Shown here: piece by piece, positions 43,579-52,688 of the stretch
How positions within the stretch are numbered: position 1 is the first letter of the stretch
Layout of the letters: every line of letters begins with the position of its first letter
From: Glutamicibacter soli
GTDB lineage: Bacteria > Actinomycetota > Actinomycetes > Actinomycetales > Micrococcaceae
Direction of reading: 5' to 3'
Assembly: GCF_003309065.1 (NCBI RefSeq)
Contig: NZ_POAF01000002.1
Coordinates: 186,001 to 250,000, forward strand
Length of the DNA: 64,000 nucleotides
Translations under genes and position numbers: made by a program
Notes under the pieces: model-generated
Seen by the model: only the letters and a program-made list of their open reading frames with translations
Told to the model about the DNA's origin: nothing
Database searches by the model: none

Positions 43579-44760
43579 TTAGTGCATGGTCACCTTGTGT
43601 CCGCGGTACAGGGCTTCAAAGGCATTCATTGTTTTCTCCTGCGCATGGTTCAGCACCTTGCGGTGCCCAGCCTTGCCCAGCTTGGCCCGGCCAGCTTCGT
43701 CGAGCTGCAGGACCTTCTCCAGCTTCTTTGCAAGGTCTTGCCGGTCGCCCGGGGTGAACATGTAGCCGTTGACGCCCTCATCTACCAGGTGCGGCAGGGC
43801 CATGGCGTTGGCCAGCACCACGGGCTTGGACGCGGACAGCGCCTCCAAGGTCACCAGCGACTGCAGTTCTGCGGTGCCCGGCTGGCAGAACACGTCGCAG
43901 CGCAGGTAGGCCTTGCGCAATTCCTCGTCCGATACATGGCCCAGGAATCGCACCCTGTCGCTGACCTTCTGCTCGGCCGCGATGCGTTCCAGGTTCTTGC
44001 GCTGCTCTCCGCCTCCGACAATCTCGAGAATCGCGTTCGGCACCGAGTGCATCAGCGGCAGTGCTTCAATCAACTCGTTGATGTTCTTTTCCACGGCCAG
44101 GCGGCCTGCGAAGAGAATGGTCGGCTCCGCGTTCTTGGAGACGGTCTCCCCTGCAGCCAGTTCGTAGTTCCCGACCTCGATCCCGTTGGACAGCGGAAGG
44201 ACGTCCTTGAGCCGGGCTCGTTCGCGCATGGCCTTCGCGGCCAGTGGCGTCGGTGTGGTGACGGCTTCGGCGCGGCCGAAGATCTTTCCCATGTCCCGCC
44301 ACGAGTTGTGCGCGACGATCTTCTTGAACCAGACCGGGAACGGGAGGAATGGATCCAGGTTCTCGGGCATGAAGTGATTCGTCGCGATGGAGCGGACCTT
44401 GTTCTTCCGCGCCCAGGCGATGGTGTGCTGGCCGATCATGTAATGGCTTTGCGCATGCACTACGTCAGGCTTGATCTCCGCCAGCAGCTTATCGATCTGC
44501 CGATTGACCTCCCACGGGAAAACGATGCGGAAATAATCGTGGGTCGGCACGGAGTGCGACTTCAGCCGGTGGACGATGGCCTCGTCGCGAACCTCGGTGT
44601 AGGTCCGGCCGGACTCGCCGCGCGCGGCCAAAACGTGGACCCGGTGTCCGCGTTCGTGCATGGCCGTAGCCAGGCGGTAGCAGAACATGGCGGCGCCGTT
44701 GACATCCGGCGGGTAGGTATCGGCGGCGATGACGATGGTCAGCGGTTTATCCTCGGCCAC
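43579..44760 (-). CDS. Glycosyltransferase family 4
   Basis: 393 residues from GTG 44760, chosen because AAAGG is 6 nt upstream; two in-frame ATGs (44766, 44796) lack a spaced ribosome site. The N-terminal domain begins PLTIVIAADTYPPDVNGAAMFCYRLATAMHERGHRVHVL; the C-terminal GT-B half has PTILFAGRLAVEKNINELIEAL and the E-x7-E loop GTAELQSLVTLEALSASKPVV. It resembles diacylglycerol glucosyltransferases and mycobacterial mannosyltransferases, so a membrane glycolipid acceptor is plausible but unproven. Follows a DMT-type transporter gene. Confidence 0.9.
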   Translation of the reverse strand: MAEDKPLTIVIAADTYPPDVNGAAMFCYRLATAMHERGHRVHVLAARGESGRTYTEVRDEAIVHRLKSHSVPTHDYFRIVFPWEVNRQIDKLLAEIKPDVVHAQSHYMIGQHTIAWARKNKVRSIATNHFMPENLDPFLPFPVWFKKIVAHNSWRDMGKIFGRAEAVTTPTPLAAKAMRERARLKDVLPLSNGIEVGNYELAAGETVSKNAEPTILFAGRLAVEKNINELIEALPLMHSVPNAILEIVGGGEQRKNLERIAAEQKVSDRVRFLGHVSDEELRKAYLRCDVFCQPGTAELQSLVTLEALSASKPVVLANAMALPHLVDEGVNGYMFTPGDRQDLAKKLEKVLQLDEAGRAKLGKAGHRKVLNHAQEKTMNAFEALYRGHKVTMH

Positions 44761-44815
44761 AAGCATCCTTTGTCGTTCAACATGTACAGATTCCATTGCG
44801 TGCTGCGAAGCACTG

Positions 44816-45736
44816 CTATTCTTGTTCGCCCTGCGGGCTCTTCCTGCCCTGCGCTGCATGCTTGGCCCGCCGTTCGATGACGTCGGGATGGTGCCTGGAC
44901 AGGGCCACCACGCCGATGATTGCCAAAATGCCGGCAACCAGCATGGCCAGCGAGATCAATACCGGAACATCCGGCCGGAGCTCTCCGAGGATGATCACGC
45001 CGATGGCAATGCCGATGATCGGGTCGATGACGGTCAGTCCCGCGATGACCAGATCAGGAGGCCCCTTGGAGTAGGCCTTCTGCACGAAATACGAGCCGAT
45101 CAAGCCTGCGACGACCACGGAGAGTCCGGCGAGCCACGGCAGCTTGGACAGGCTGGAGTCCCCCAGATCCAGGACTGCCACGGCAATCATGCGTACCAGC
45201 ACGGCGACGAACCCGAACAGGATTCCAGCGCCGGCGATGTAGAAGAAGGCCCCGAGCTTTTTGTGGAACAGCACGGTGCACAGGGCCACCGCAACCACCA
45301 CGCAGGCGAGGATGAATTCGATCAGGTGGGCTTCGGCCTGCGTCATGCTCTGGTTGGTATTCGTCACCATGATGGCCATGAGCACGAAGCCCACCGAGCC
45401 GACCATGCAACTGGCGATTGCCAGTACCGTGGGCCGGTTCATCGTCAGGTCGGATTCCCTGGCATTGACCAAGGCGGTGATGACCAAGGCGATGGCGCCG
45501 ATCGGCTGCACGACCGTCAGCGGAGCGTTCGCCAGTGCGAAGACATTCAGCGCCATGCCCAGGACCATCAGGAGCAATCCGCTCATCCAGCGTCCGTTGG
45601 ACACGAGCTTGCTGATGTTCCCGATCTTCAGGTCGAGCCCGCCCACTGAATTGCGCACGGCCATGGCCTGGAAATGCGCACCGAAGGCAAGGCAAAAGGC
45701 ACTGCATAGAGCCGCTGTAATAGCGATCCAAACCAT
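44816..45736 (-). CDS. DMT-superfamily transporter (NIPA/EamA-like)
   Basis: 306 residues, about nine or ten membrane helices arranged as two repeats (for example LTVVQPIGAIALVITALVNAR and ERGDLVIAGLTVIDPIIGIAIGV-like GPPDLVIAG..). The helix ends NAPLTVVQPIG and DPIIGIAIGVIILGE are typical of the drug/metabolite superfamily and NIPA-like proteins. Substrate unknown. AAAGG lies 7 nt before the ATG. The next gene in the same direction is the GT4 gene, 55 bp away, so it could move a glycosylation precursor. Confidence 0.85.
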   Translation of the reverse strand: MVWIAITAALCSAFCLAFGAHFQAMAVRNSVGGLDLKIGNISKLVSNGRWMSGLLLMVLGMALNVFALANAPLTVVQPIGAIALVITALVNARESDLTMNRPTVLAIASCMVGSVGFVLMAIMVTNTNQSMTQAEAHLIEFILACVVVAVALCTVLFHKKLGAFFYIAGAGILFGFVAVLVRMIAVAVLDLGDSSLSKLPWLAGLSVVVAGLIGSYFVQKAYSKGPPDLVIAGLTVIDPIIGIAIGVIILGELRPDVPVLISLAMLVAGILAIIGVVALSRHHPDVIERRAKHAAQGRKSPQGEQE

Positions 45737-45805
45737 GTCAGTGCCTTTCTGGCCTTGTTGTTTTCATGCCGCGAGGCGTTGCGTGTCCGCCCTGGGCATC
45801 AAAGC

Positions 45806-46648
45806 CTAGGAGCGCTTGAAGAGCTTGCGGATCACAACCGCCAAGGCGGTTGCCGATCCTGCTGCTACGACGAGAGGTTTGGCTTTTTCCATGCGTTCTG
45901 CAGCGGCTCTGTCGGACTCCGATAGGTCTTCACCGGCAGTGGATGACGGGCGAACGAAGCTGCGTGCCTTGGCGGCGGCATTGCTGACGCGCTCACCGGT
46001 GCTCTCAGCGAAGTGGCGCACCTTGTCGACCTTGGCCAACGGAACCTGGATGCTTTCGCCGAGGTTGTCGCGCAGGGCCTGGATCTGGCGGCGGCGCCGC
46101 TTCGTGCGCAGGATGAGCTCGTCGGCGCTTGGTGCCGGAGGCTTCGGCTCGCTGGGCTTGGAGTCCTTGCCTTCGGCGTCTTCGGACTTCTTCTTCAGCG
46201 GTTCGTCCAAGGTGCTGACGTCGAAGTTGCTGCCGTCCTTGAGAACACCGATATCGTGGCGGATGCCGCGGATCGCTGCTTCAGGCTTGAGCGGCATGGC
46301 CTTCTTGATCTTGCGGTATCCGACGAGTCCCAGAATTGCGGCAAGGATCAGGAAGAATCCGGCCAAGATCAGCGCTGCTGCCCAGCCGGGGAGCCAAATT
46401 GCCAGTACGTTGATCAACGTGACCACGGCGGCAATGCCGAAAAGCAGGACGAGGACCAAGGCCGCGCCTGCCATGGCGCCGGCCATGCCCAGGCTGATGC
46501 CCTTGCTTTTGAGCAAGGTTGTCGCGAGCTTGAGTTCGTCCGAGATCTGCTGCGGAACAAGTTCCTTGAGGCCTTCAACTTGCGCTTTGGCACTCTTGAC
46601 GCTCGACTTCAGACTTTCATCAGTCTGCGTCGATTCAGCTTCAGACAT
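45806..46648 (-). CDS. Phage-holin-family (DUF1469-like) membrane protein
   Basis: 280 residues. The N-terminal amphipathic helix SVKSAKAQVEGLKELVPQQISDELKLATTLLKSKGISLGMAG and two membrane helices (AGAALVLVLLFGIAAVVTLINVLAIWL and AALILAGFFLILAAILGLVGYRKIKK) match the phage holin / DUF1469 family of actinobacterial membrane proteins. A charged, disordered middle with KKKSEDAEGKDSKPSEPKPP and a final short helix before KRS follow. Despite the family name there is no phage context; the function is unknown. Confidence 0.82.
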   Translation of the reverse strand: MSEAESTQTDESLKSSVKSAKAQVEGLKELVPQQISDELKLATTLLKSKGISLGMAGAMAGAALVLVLLFGIAAVVTLINVLAIWLPGWAAALILAGFFLILAAILGLVGYRKIKKAMPLKPEAAIRGIRHDIGVLKDGSNFDVSTLDEPLKKKSEDAEGKDSKPSEPKPPAPSADELILRTKRRRRQIQALRDNLGESIQVPLAKVDKVRHFAESTGERVSNAAAKARSFVRPSSTAGEDLSESDRAAAERMEKAKPLVVAAGSATALAVVIRKLFKRS

Positions 46649-46878
46649 GGTTTCTCCATATTCTTGATCGCCGGATAACCGGTAGTACTCACGCTAGCAC
46701 TCCAGTTGTCGCGGGCGACTCAGTCTTCAGGCGTAATACTCATGGCTCGATCTCATGCCACGGGTGTATCTGTTCTCGTTCGAAAGTCTATCGCCTGAAA
46801 CCGGCTGACTATAAGCGATGCAAAAATTTGTGCGTGCCCTGACCAGTACCTGAGCACTTCTGTCTACGAAAAAGAGAA

Positions 46879-46909
46879 ACCTCCCAATCACCACAGGCGA
46901 TTGGGAGGT
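46879..46909 (-). terminator. Terminator of tRNA-Asn copy 1
   Basis: 11-bp stem ACCTCCCAATC / GATTGGGAGGT with a 9-nt loop, followed on the minus strand by TTTCTCTTTTTC. Nine bp after the tRNA. Confidence 0.9.
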
Positions 46910-46917
46910 CTATTTCG

Positions 46918-46990
46918 CTCCTCCAACTGGACTTGAACCAGTAACCCTTCGATTAACAGTCGAATGCTCTGCCAATTGAGCTATGGAGGA
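46918..46990 (-). tRNA. tRNA-Asn (GTT), copy 1
   Basis: 73 nt: acceptor TCCTCCA/TGGAGGA, anticodon arm TTCGA-CTGTTAA-TCGAA, T arm ACTGG-TTCAAGT-CCAGT, discriminator G. CCA is not encoded. Identical to the copy at 60119. Confidence 0.97.
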
Positions 46991-47004
46991 TTGCAACGAG
47001 ATAT

Positions 47005-47034
47005 ACTTTATCACTGGCCAAGCCGGGTTTTCAA
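47005..47034 (-). promoter_or_regulatory. Promoter of tRNA-Asn copy 1
   Basis: On the minus strand -35 TTGAAA (47029-47034), 18-bp spacer, -10 TAAAGT (47005-47010), then 14 nt to the tRNA. The TAAAGT and the following ATATCTCGTTGCAA are shared with the second copy. Confidence 0.65.
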
Positions 47035-47086
47035 ATCGGCGGCGCCCCCGCGCCCGAGGGGTATTTTCGCCTTGAATTTCCGGGTT

Positions 47087-48202
47087 TCACCGCTTGGATC
47101 GGAAAGCTTTTCCCGCGTTCCCCCTCAACTTTGCCCTGTGATTTGAAGCATATTCCGCGAGCTCGATCAACTGGCGGGCAGAGCGCTCCCAGGAATAATT
47201 TTCTGCGCGCAGCACCGCGAGTCGCGAATACCGGCTCCAAGTCTCATGATCCGCCAACCGGCGCACTTGCTCCGCAAAACCTCGGGGGTCGTCTGGTGCG
47301 GCAAAGAGGGCTGCATCATCCGCGACCTCCCGGAAGATCGGCATGTCGGTGGCGACCACCGGAGTTCCCATGCTCATGGCTTCAACCAGCGGCAGCCCAT
47401 AGCCCTCTTCACGCGACAAGGTCACCAAGGCGGTGCATTCTCCCAAGAGTTTTTCGTATTCCTGGTCGCTGACGCCGTCATGGAAGATGACCTTTGCCCC
47501 CTCGGGCATCTGTTGCTCAAGTTCGCTGCGGCGCTGCTCGGCGATTCCGCTCAGCAGGTGCAGTTCGAAGTCGGGCAAGAATGCCATGCCGGCAAGCAGC
47601 GTCTCGACGTTTTTGTATTCCATGAATGAACCCATGTACAGCAGGGTCTTCTTGGGCTCGGCAGTTTCCGAGCGCCGAGCGAAGGTTCCACTGGGCGCAT
47701 TCGAGACCAATCCAATGTGCTTGCGCGTCAGGTTGTGCTTGCGCATCAGGGAGGCTGTCGTATTGGAGACCGTGGCCACCGCATCTGCCCGATTCAGGAG
47801 CCAGCGCTGCGGCCAATACACCTGGTGGAAGAGGAACCAGCCGAGCCGGATCGGAGCCGGCAGGAATTTCGGGGCATGGGGATGCGAATAATAGATCAGG
47901 TCATGCAGGGTCAGGATTACCGGGTATTTGCGACCGAAGGTTCCCATGGTCTGCATCGGCGAGAACACGACGTCGGGGTTCAGCTTGTTGACCTGCAACG
48001 CCACCAGCGGCTCCAGTGCGCTGGTTGGGGATGACACCTTCAAGTAGGGCACCTCCGGCAGCATCGGCAGTTGCCTTGGATCGTTGACCAGCATCGTGAC
48101 CTCGGCCAGCTCGGAGGCCGCCGCGATCAGCCCTGCCGTGAAACGGCTGATCCCATCGTGGTGGGTAATGCGGGTATATCGGGCATCGATCACGAGTTTC
48201 AC
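47087..48202 (-). CDS. Glycosyltransferase family 4 (mannosyltransferase-like)
   Basis: 371 residues, GT-B fold. It starts MKLVIDARYTRITHHDGISRFTAGLI, the donor-site loop is SREEGYGLPLVEAMSMGTPVVATD (E-x7-E) and KTLLYMGSFMEYKNVETLLAGM is the typical first strand of the C-terminal domain. It resembles WbaZ/MtfA-type mannosyltransferases of cell-surface polysaccharides. No other polysaccharide gene adjoins it. Acceptor unknown. Confidence 0.9.
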   Translation of the reverse strand: MKLVIDARYTRITHHDGISRFTAGLIAAASELAEVTMLVNDPRQLPMLPEVPYLKVSSPTSALEPLVALQVNKLNPDVVFSPMQTMGTFGRKYPVILTLHDLIYYSHPHAPKFLPAPIRLGWFLFHQVYWPQRWLLNRADAVATVSNTTASLMRKHNLTRKHIGLVSNAPSGTFARRSETAEPKKTLLYMGSFMEYKNVETLLAGMAFLPDFELHLLSGIAEQRRSELEQQMPEGAKVIFHDGVSDQEYEKLLGECTALVTLSREEGYGLPLVEAMSMGTPVVATDMPIFREVADDAALFAAPDDPRGFAEQVRRLADHETWSRYSRLAVLRAENYSWERSARQLIELAEYASNHRAKLRGNAGKAFRSKR

Positions 48203-48253
48203 GAGGTGAGTCGCCTTTGTCGTTGGCAGCGTATGGGAAGTTAAGCCTATCCG

Positions 48254-49519
48254 CTACGGTTCGGGGACTTCTTCATCGACAGACGGATCCTGCGCACGCC
48301 GGCCCGCCATGGCGAGCGACAGGTAGCAAACCAATCCCAGGACGTTCGCCAGTACCCAGGCGCCCAAGGCCGCGCGAATTCCGAAGACCGCGCCGATCCC
48401 TCCACCCAGCAGGCCTCCGAGCGGCACGACGCCGAAGGTGAACAAACGACGTGCGCTGGTCACGCGCCCCAGCAGCTGTTCCGGGGTAATCTCAGCCACC
48501 CACGTTGCCATTGACACATTGAACACCAAGATGAGCACGCCCCATCCTGCGGCATGTACCACGAGCAGAATGATGGCCAGCGGCGGCGCAGCGAATCCGG
48601 CGGCAAGCACCACCCCCGATAAGACAATTTGTCCAGCGATGGTCGGCAAGGCGAGCTCGCGTGGCGTAAACTTTTCGGCCAACCGCGGTGCCAGCAGGGC
48701 ACCTGCCAGCCCGGAGAGCCCGCCCAGCGCCGCATACAGGCCGAACCCTGCAGCGCCCAGCCCCAGCTCATTGATGATAAAAAGTCCTTCGACGGCGGAG
48801 CCGATCGCCAGTCCAAAATTGGAGAACGCGACGCTCAAGGTCAGCGCCTTGAGTACCGGGCTGTCCCACACGTATCGCAAACCGGCGGCGAAGGCCCCCT
48901 GTCGCGAAGCGCTTCCCACGGCTTCAGTCTCGGTTGGACGCGTAGCTGTCTTCCCCCGGACCGCGCACGAGGTGCCGAAGGCCGCGAGCAGTAGGGCCGC
49001 GGCGGCAGCCAGCAACGGCGGAGCGCCCAAAAGCGCGAACAGCGTTCCCGCAGCTGCAGGAATGATGATGCTCAAGGCCTGGTCGGCGGCGGCCAGCCGC
49101 GCAATGAGCCTGGCCATCGATGTCCGCTCATCGGCCAGCGCCGGGGCGGCGGCCGCTTGCGATGTTTCGCTGAAAACGTTGCAGAAGCCCAGAAGTGTCG
49201 CCAAGACCAGCACCAGCGCGACGCTCAGCGCCCCGGCGGCGCTGAGGATCAACAGGCACCCCATGAGCGCGACTTTGGCTCCGAGACCAAGCCGCAGAAC
49301 CTGCAATGGCCCGAGCCGATCGACCAAATATCCAGCTGGGAGCGTGGCCGCCACGAACGCCAGCGTTCCCAGGGCGTTGAGCAGACCCATGTCGAAGGCG
49401 TCGGCTGCCAACGTAGAAATGAAGAGCAGTTCCACGGTGAAATCACCAAGATTTCTGCCGGCGGCGTCCGCAGCATTCGAGCGCAGCAACATTCGTTGCG
49501 ACTTGTGCAGATCAGGCAT
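48254..49519 (-). CDS. MFS transporter, exporter-like (possible siderophore exporter)
   Basis: 421 residues, 12 predicted helices, with the short MFS loop motif YLVDRLGPLQVLRLG after helix 2 (a shortened D-x-x-GRR type) and a long helix-rich C-half. It resembles enterobactin-exporter (EntS)-type MFS proteins. ATG 49519 has AAGGAGGG 5 nt upstream. Divergent from the siderophore operon that starts 330 bp away, so export of that siderophore is the most economical guess. I see no iron box on its own side. Confidence 0.85.
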   Translation of the reverse strand: MPDLHKSQRMLLRSNAADAAGRNLGDFTVELLFISTLAADAFDMGLLNALGTLAFVAATLPAGYLVDRLGPLQVLRLGLGAKVALMGCLLILSAAGALSVALVLVLATLLGFCNVFSETSQAAAAPALADERTSMARLIARLAAADQALSIIIPAAAGTLFALLGAPPLLAAAAALLLAAFGTSCAVRGKTATRPTETEAVGSASRQGAFAAGLRYVWDSPVLKALTLSVAFSNFGLAIGSAVEGLFIINELGLGAAGFGLYAALGGLSGLAGALLAPRLAEKFTPRELALPTIAGQIVLSGVVLAAGFAAPPLAIILLVVHAAGWGVLILVFNVSMATWVAEITPEQLLGRVTSARRLFTFGVVPLGGLLGGGIGAVFGIRAALGAWVLANVLGLVCYLSLAMAGRRAQDPSVDEEVPEP

Positions 49520-49852
49520 GCGGACCCTCCTTTGGTTACTGAAACTTACCAATCAAGGTGCCATTTTTGCCCCTCATGCAAGTCGATCGATTAGCTCAAA
49601 GTTTCAAGTTGACCGATTCGGCGGAAAACACTCCGTTACCGGCGCCGAGTCGGGCGCACGGAGCACTGAAACCACCAAGTCAAACGGGTGAGAAACCTGC
49701 TCCCATACCACAGAATGCTGGCCGACGACCCCTGCGTCACGAAACTTTCTATTCGAGTTACCCGGTTTGCATTAACTAATTATCCTATGCTGTTAATAGT
49801 TTTCGTTAGGTAAGCCTGACCATACATATCCGCCAAGCTGAGGAGCATACAC
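49520..49852. other. Intergenic region between MFS exporter and siderophore operon
   Basis: 333 bp with no gene. It holds the siderophore promoter and the iron box near 49806, with TTTGCA-like and TTAATA-like elements just upstream (49766-49797) that could be the -35/-10. No second iron box was found in the half next to the MFS gene. Confidence 0.6.
49806..49824. promoter_or_regulatory. DtxR/IdeR/DmdR iron box in front of desA
   Basis: TTAGGTAAGCCTGACCATA matches the actinobacterial iron-box consensus TTAGGTTAGGCTAACCTAA at 14 of 19 positions. It lies 28 bp before the desA start, where a bound repressor would block transcription when iron is sufficient. Confidence 0.8.
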
Positions 49853-51373
49853 ATGGGTACGCCAATGCCTTCCATGCAAAGAGTCACCGTCGATTCGCCG
49901 CCCGGCGACAGCTCGCTGTTATGCGCGCAGACCGCGGCGCAATTCGAAACCGAGACCGCCCGCGTAGTGAGCCATGTGGCCGCGCAGCTATCCACCGTGG
50001 CCTCTCCCGCCACCGGCGCAACCCCAGATCAACTCCGGCCGGCCATCGAGGCGGTGGACCTGAACAGCCCGCTGGGCAATCTCACCGAGGCCTTGGAGGA
50101 AATCCAGCATCTCTACTTGCGCGATGCGATCTACTTCCACGACACCCGTTACGCCGCCCATCTGAACTGCCCCGTGGCCATCCCCGCGGCAGCCATCGAG
50201 GCAGTGGTCACCAGCGTGAATACGTCGATGGACACCTTCGATCAAAGCGCCGGGGCAACCCTGATCGAACGCAAGCTCGTGGACTGGACCGCAGGCCTCA
50301 TCGGCTTCGATGTCCAGGGCGCGGATGGGATCTTCACCTCCGGCGGCACCCAATCCAACCTCCAAGCCATGCTGATCGCCCGGAACATCGCGGCCTCCAA
50401 GCTGGGCGGTCCGCTGCCCCACCGCCTGTCGAGGCTCCGGATCTACTGCTCTGCCGATGCCCATTTCTCCATCCGCGATGCCGCCATGCTGCTCGGCCTG
50501 GGCAGCGAGGCAGCCGTAGCGATTCCCACCGACTCCCTGCACCGCATGGATCCAGCCGCCCTGCGCCGGCAGATCGATGCGGATCTGCAGGCAGGGCTGC
50601 AGCCGATGAGCATCAGCGCAACGGCCGGCACCACCGACTTCGGCGCCATCGATCCACTGCTCGAACTGCGGCGCATCGCCTCGGAGCACGGAACCTGGCT
50701 GCATGTCGACGCCGCCTACGGGTGCGGCTTGCTGATCTCCCGGCACCACCGCAGCCGTCTAGCCGGCATCGAATCCGCGGACTCCGTGACGGTGGACTAC
50801 CACAAGTCGTTCTTCCAGCCCATCGGATCCAGCGCGCTCATTTTGGCCCGCGGCCGGGATTTCGGTTCCATCGCCCATTACGCCGAGTACCTCAATCCGC
50901 GCTCCGAAGCCGCTGGCAGCGCCAACCAAGTGGACAAGTCCCTGCAGACCACGCGCCGCTTCGATGCCCTGAAGCTATGGACGACGCTGCGCACGCTGGG
51001 CGCAGACCGGCTGGGATCCATGTTCGACCAGGTGATCGAGCTGGCGGAGATGGCCGAGCGCGAGGTGGCCCTGCGCGACGAGCTGCGGCTGGCCGCCCCG
51101 GTGCAGCTGAGCACGCTGGTCTTCGCCTTCAACCAACCGCATCTTTCCTTGCCGCAGGCGCAGAAGAACCAGCTCGCCGACCAGATCCGCCACCGGCTCT
51201 ATGCCTCCGGCGAAGCCATGATCGCCGCCACCACCCACCACGGCGAGCGCCTGCTAAAGCTCACCTTGTTGAACCCGAACACGTCCCTGTCCGATATCAG
51301 CGCCATCCTCGATGCCATCTGCAAGGCAGGACGCGAAGTACTTTCCGATTTCGAAGCTGGAGTATCACTGTGA
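49853..51373 (+). CDS. desA: PLP-dependent lysine/diamine-forming decarboxylase (DesA/DfoJ type)
   Basis: 506 residues, group II (glutamate/DOPA decarboxylase-like) fold. Visible are GGTQSNLQAM, the PLP-stacking region, HVDAAYGCG (Asp that holds the pyridine nitrogen) and VDYHKSFFQP with the Schiff-base Lys at residue 318. In the desferrioxamine pathway it turns lysine into cadaverine. AGGAG precedes the ATG. Behind an iron box and overlapping desB by 4 bp (GTGA). Related enzymes decarboxylate 2,4-diaminobutyrate or aspartate, but the following genes favour lysine. Confidence 0.92.
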   Translation: MGTPMPSMQRVTVDSPPGDSSLLCAQTAAQFETETARVVSHVAAQLSTVASPATGATPDQLRPAIEAVDLNSPLGNLTEALEEIQHLYLRDAIYFHDTRYAAHLNCPVAIPAAAIEAVVTSVNTSMDTFDQSAGATLIERKLVDWTAGLIGFDVQGADGIFTSGGTQSNLQAMLIARNIAASKLGGPLPHRLSRLRIYCSADAHFSIRDAAMLLGLGSEAAVAIPTDSLHRMDPAALRRQIDADLQAGLQPMSISATAGTTDFGAIDPLLELRRIASEHGTWLHVDAAYGCGLLISRHHRSRLAGIESADSVTVDYHKSFFQPIGSSALILARGRDFGSIAHYAEYLNPRSEAAGSANQVDKSLQTTRRFDALKLWTTLRTLGADRLGSMFDQVIELAEMAEREVALRDELRLAAPVQLSTLVFAFNQPHLSLPQAQKNQLADQIRHRLYASGEAMIAATTHHGERLLKLTLLNPNTSLSDISAILDAICKAGREVLSDFEAGVSL

Positions 51374-52680
51374 AGCATTTTGACGTCATTGCCATCGGGG
51401 CCGGCCCCTTCAACCTCGGTCTGGCAGCGCTGGCCGAACCGCTGGACCAGCTGAGCCTGGCCGTTTTCGAAGCCCGGGAAACTATCAGCTGGCACCCGGG
51501 CATGATGCTGCCCGGGACCCACCTCCAGGTCCCCTTCATGGCCGATCTGGTTACCATGGCGGATCCCACCAGCCGGTTCTCGTTCCTGAACTACCTCAAG
51601 CAGCAGGGCCGCATCTACCCGTTCTACATCCGCGAAGACTTCTATGCCCTGCGCTCCGAGTACAGCGCCTACCTCGCCTGGGCCGCCGGGGAACTGGCCA
51701 GCGTCCACCTGGGCCACCGGGTGCTGGCGGTCGAGCACTCCGCGGGCAGCTACCGCCTCTCCGTGCTCAGCGCCGGGGGCGTTGACGAATTCAGCTGCGA
51801 CAAGCTGGTGCTCGGCACCGGTTCCCAGCCCTACCTCCCGCCGGTGCTCGGCGAGGGCGCCGCGGCCCGCGCCGTCCATTCGAGCGATTACCTGAGCCAT
51901 CGCGACCGCCTGCTGCAGCCGCGCACGGCACGCCCGCACGTGACCACCGTGCTGGGCAGCGGGCAGAGCGCGGCCGAGATCTTCCTGGACCTGCTGCGCA
52001 ACCTGCCGGACGAAGACCACCTCATCTGGGCGACCCGTTCGGAACGCTACTTCCCGCTGGAATACACCAAGCTGACCTTGGAGATGACTTCGCCGGAATA
52101 CATCGACCATTTCCATGCGCTGCCCCAGGAGTCGCGCGACCAGCTGGCCGCCGAACAAAAGGGGCTCTACAAGGGCATCAACGCGGACCTGGTTAACGAG
52201 ATCTACGACGAGATCTACGAACGCAGCGTGGCCGGCCGCCCCGACGTCCATTTGCGCACCGGGTGCGCCGCCACCGACATCCAGCTGCGGCCCGAAGGCC
52301 TGGCCGTGAAGCTGCGCCACGAACGCACGGCGCAGGATTTGTCTTTCGTCACCGACGAGCTGGTGATGGCCACCGGCTACAAGAGCCAGCTGCCCGATTT
52401 CCTGACCGGAATCAGCTCTCGGATCAACACCCTGCCCGACGGGCGGCTGGACGTTGACCGGGAGTACGGGATCGGTGAAGACATTTTCGTGCAGAACGCC
52501 GAGCTGCACACCCACGGGTTCACCGCCCCCGATCTGGGGATGGGCGCCTACCGCAATTCGGTGCTGCTCAACCGGATCACCAGGAGCACCGCCTACCCGG
52601 TGGAAGAACGCATCGCCTTCCAGCGCTTCGGCGCCGCGTCCCTCGACACCCTGCCCACCGCAACGGCCACCCACGCCTAG
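51370..52680 (+). CDS. desB: Diamine (cadaverine) N-monooxygenase, DesB type
   Basis: 436 residues from GTG 51370. Flavin N-hydroxylase (lysine/ornithine N-monooxygenase family): GAGPFNLGLA (FAD, near residue 10), PGMMLPGTHLQVPFMADLV, GSGQSAAEIFLDLL (NADPH) and the C-terminal ATGYKSQLPDFL. It forms N-hydroxycadaverine, the hydroxamate precursor. In Erwinia-type operons DfoA is the matching enzyme. The 4-bp overlap with desA couples translation. Confidence 0.93.
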   Translation: MKHFDVIAIGAGPFNLGLAALAEPLDQLSLAVFEARETISWHPGMMLPGTHLQVPFMADLVTMADPTSRFSFLNYLKQQGRIYPFYIREDFYALRSEYSAYLAWAAGELASVHLGHRVLAVEHSAGSYRLSVLSAGGVDEFSCDKLVLGTGSQPYLPPVLGEGAAARAVHSSDYLSHRDRLLQPRTARPHVTTVLGSGQSAAEIFLDLLRNLPDEDHLIWATRSERYFPLEYTKLTLEMTSPEYIDHFHALPQESRDQLAAEQKGLYKGINADLVNEIYDEIYERSVAGRPDVHLRTGCAATDIQLRPEGLAVKLRHERTAQDLSFVTDELVMATGYKSQLPDFLTGISSRINTLPDGRLDVDREYGIGEDIFVQNAELHTHGFTAPDLGMGAYRNSVLLNRITRSTAYPVEERIAFQRFGAASLDTLPTATATHA

Positions 52681-52688
52681 GAGCACCC

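Noticed and set aside
45806-46648. Prophage remnant suggested by the holin-family protein
   Set aside because: No integrase, structural, lysis or attachment-site sequence nearby; the family is a normal chromosomal membrane protein in actinobacteria.
49520-49700. Second iron box for the MFS gene
   Set aside because: I looked for the TTAGGTTAGGCTAACCTAA pattern on the MFS side and found no stretch with a convincing match.
49921-51369. Upstream extension of the desB frame through desA
   Set aside because: This part is the shifted reading of desA; desB begins at GTG 51370 with the FAD motif right after.
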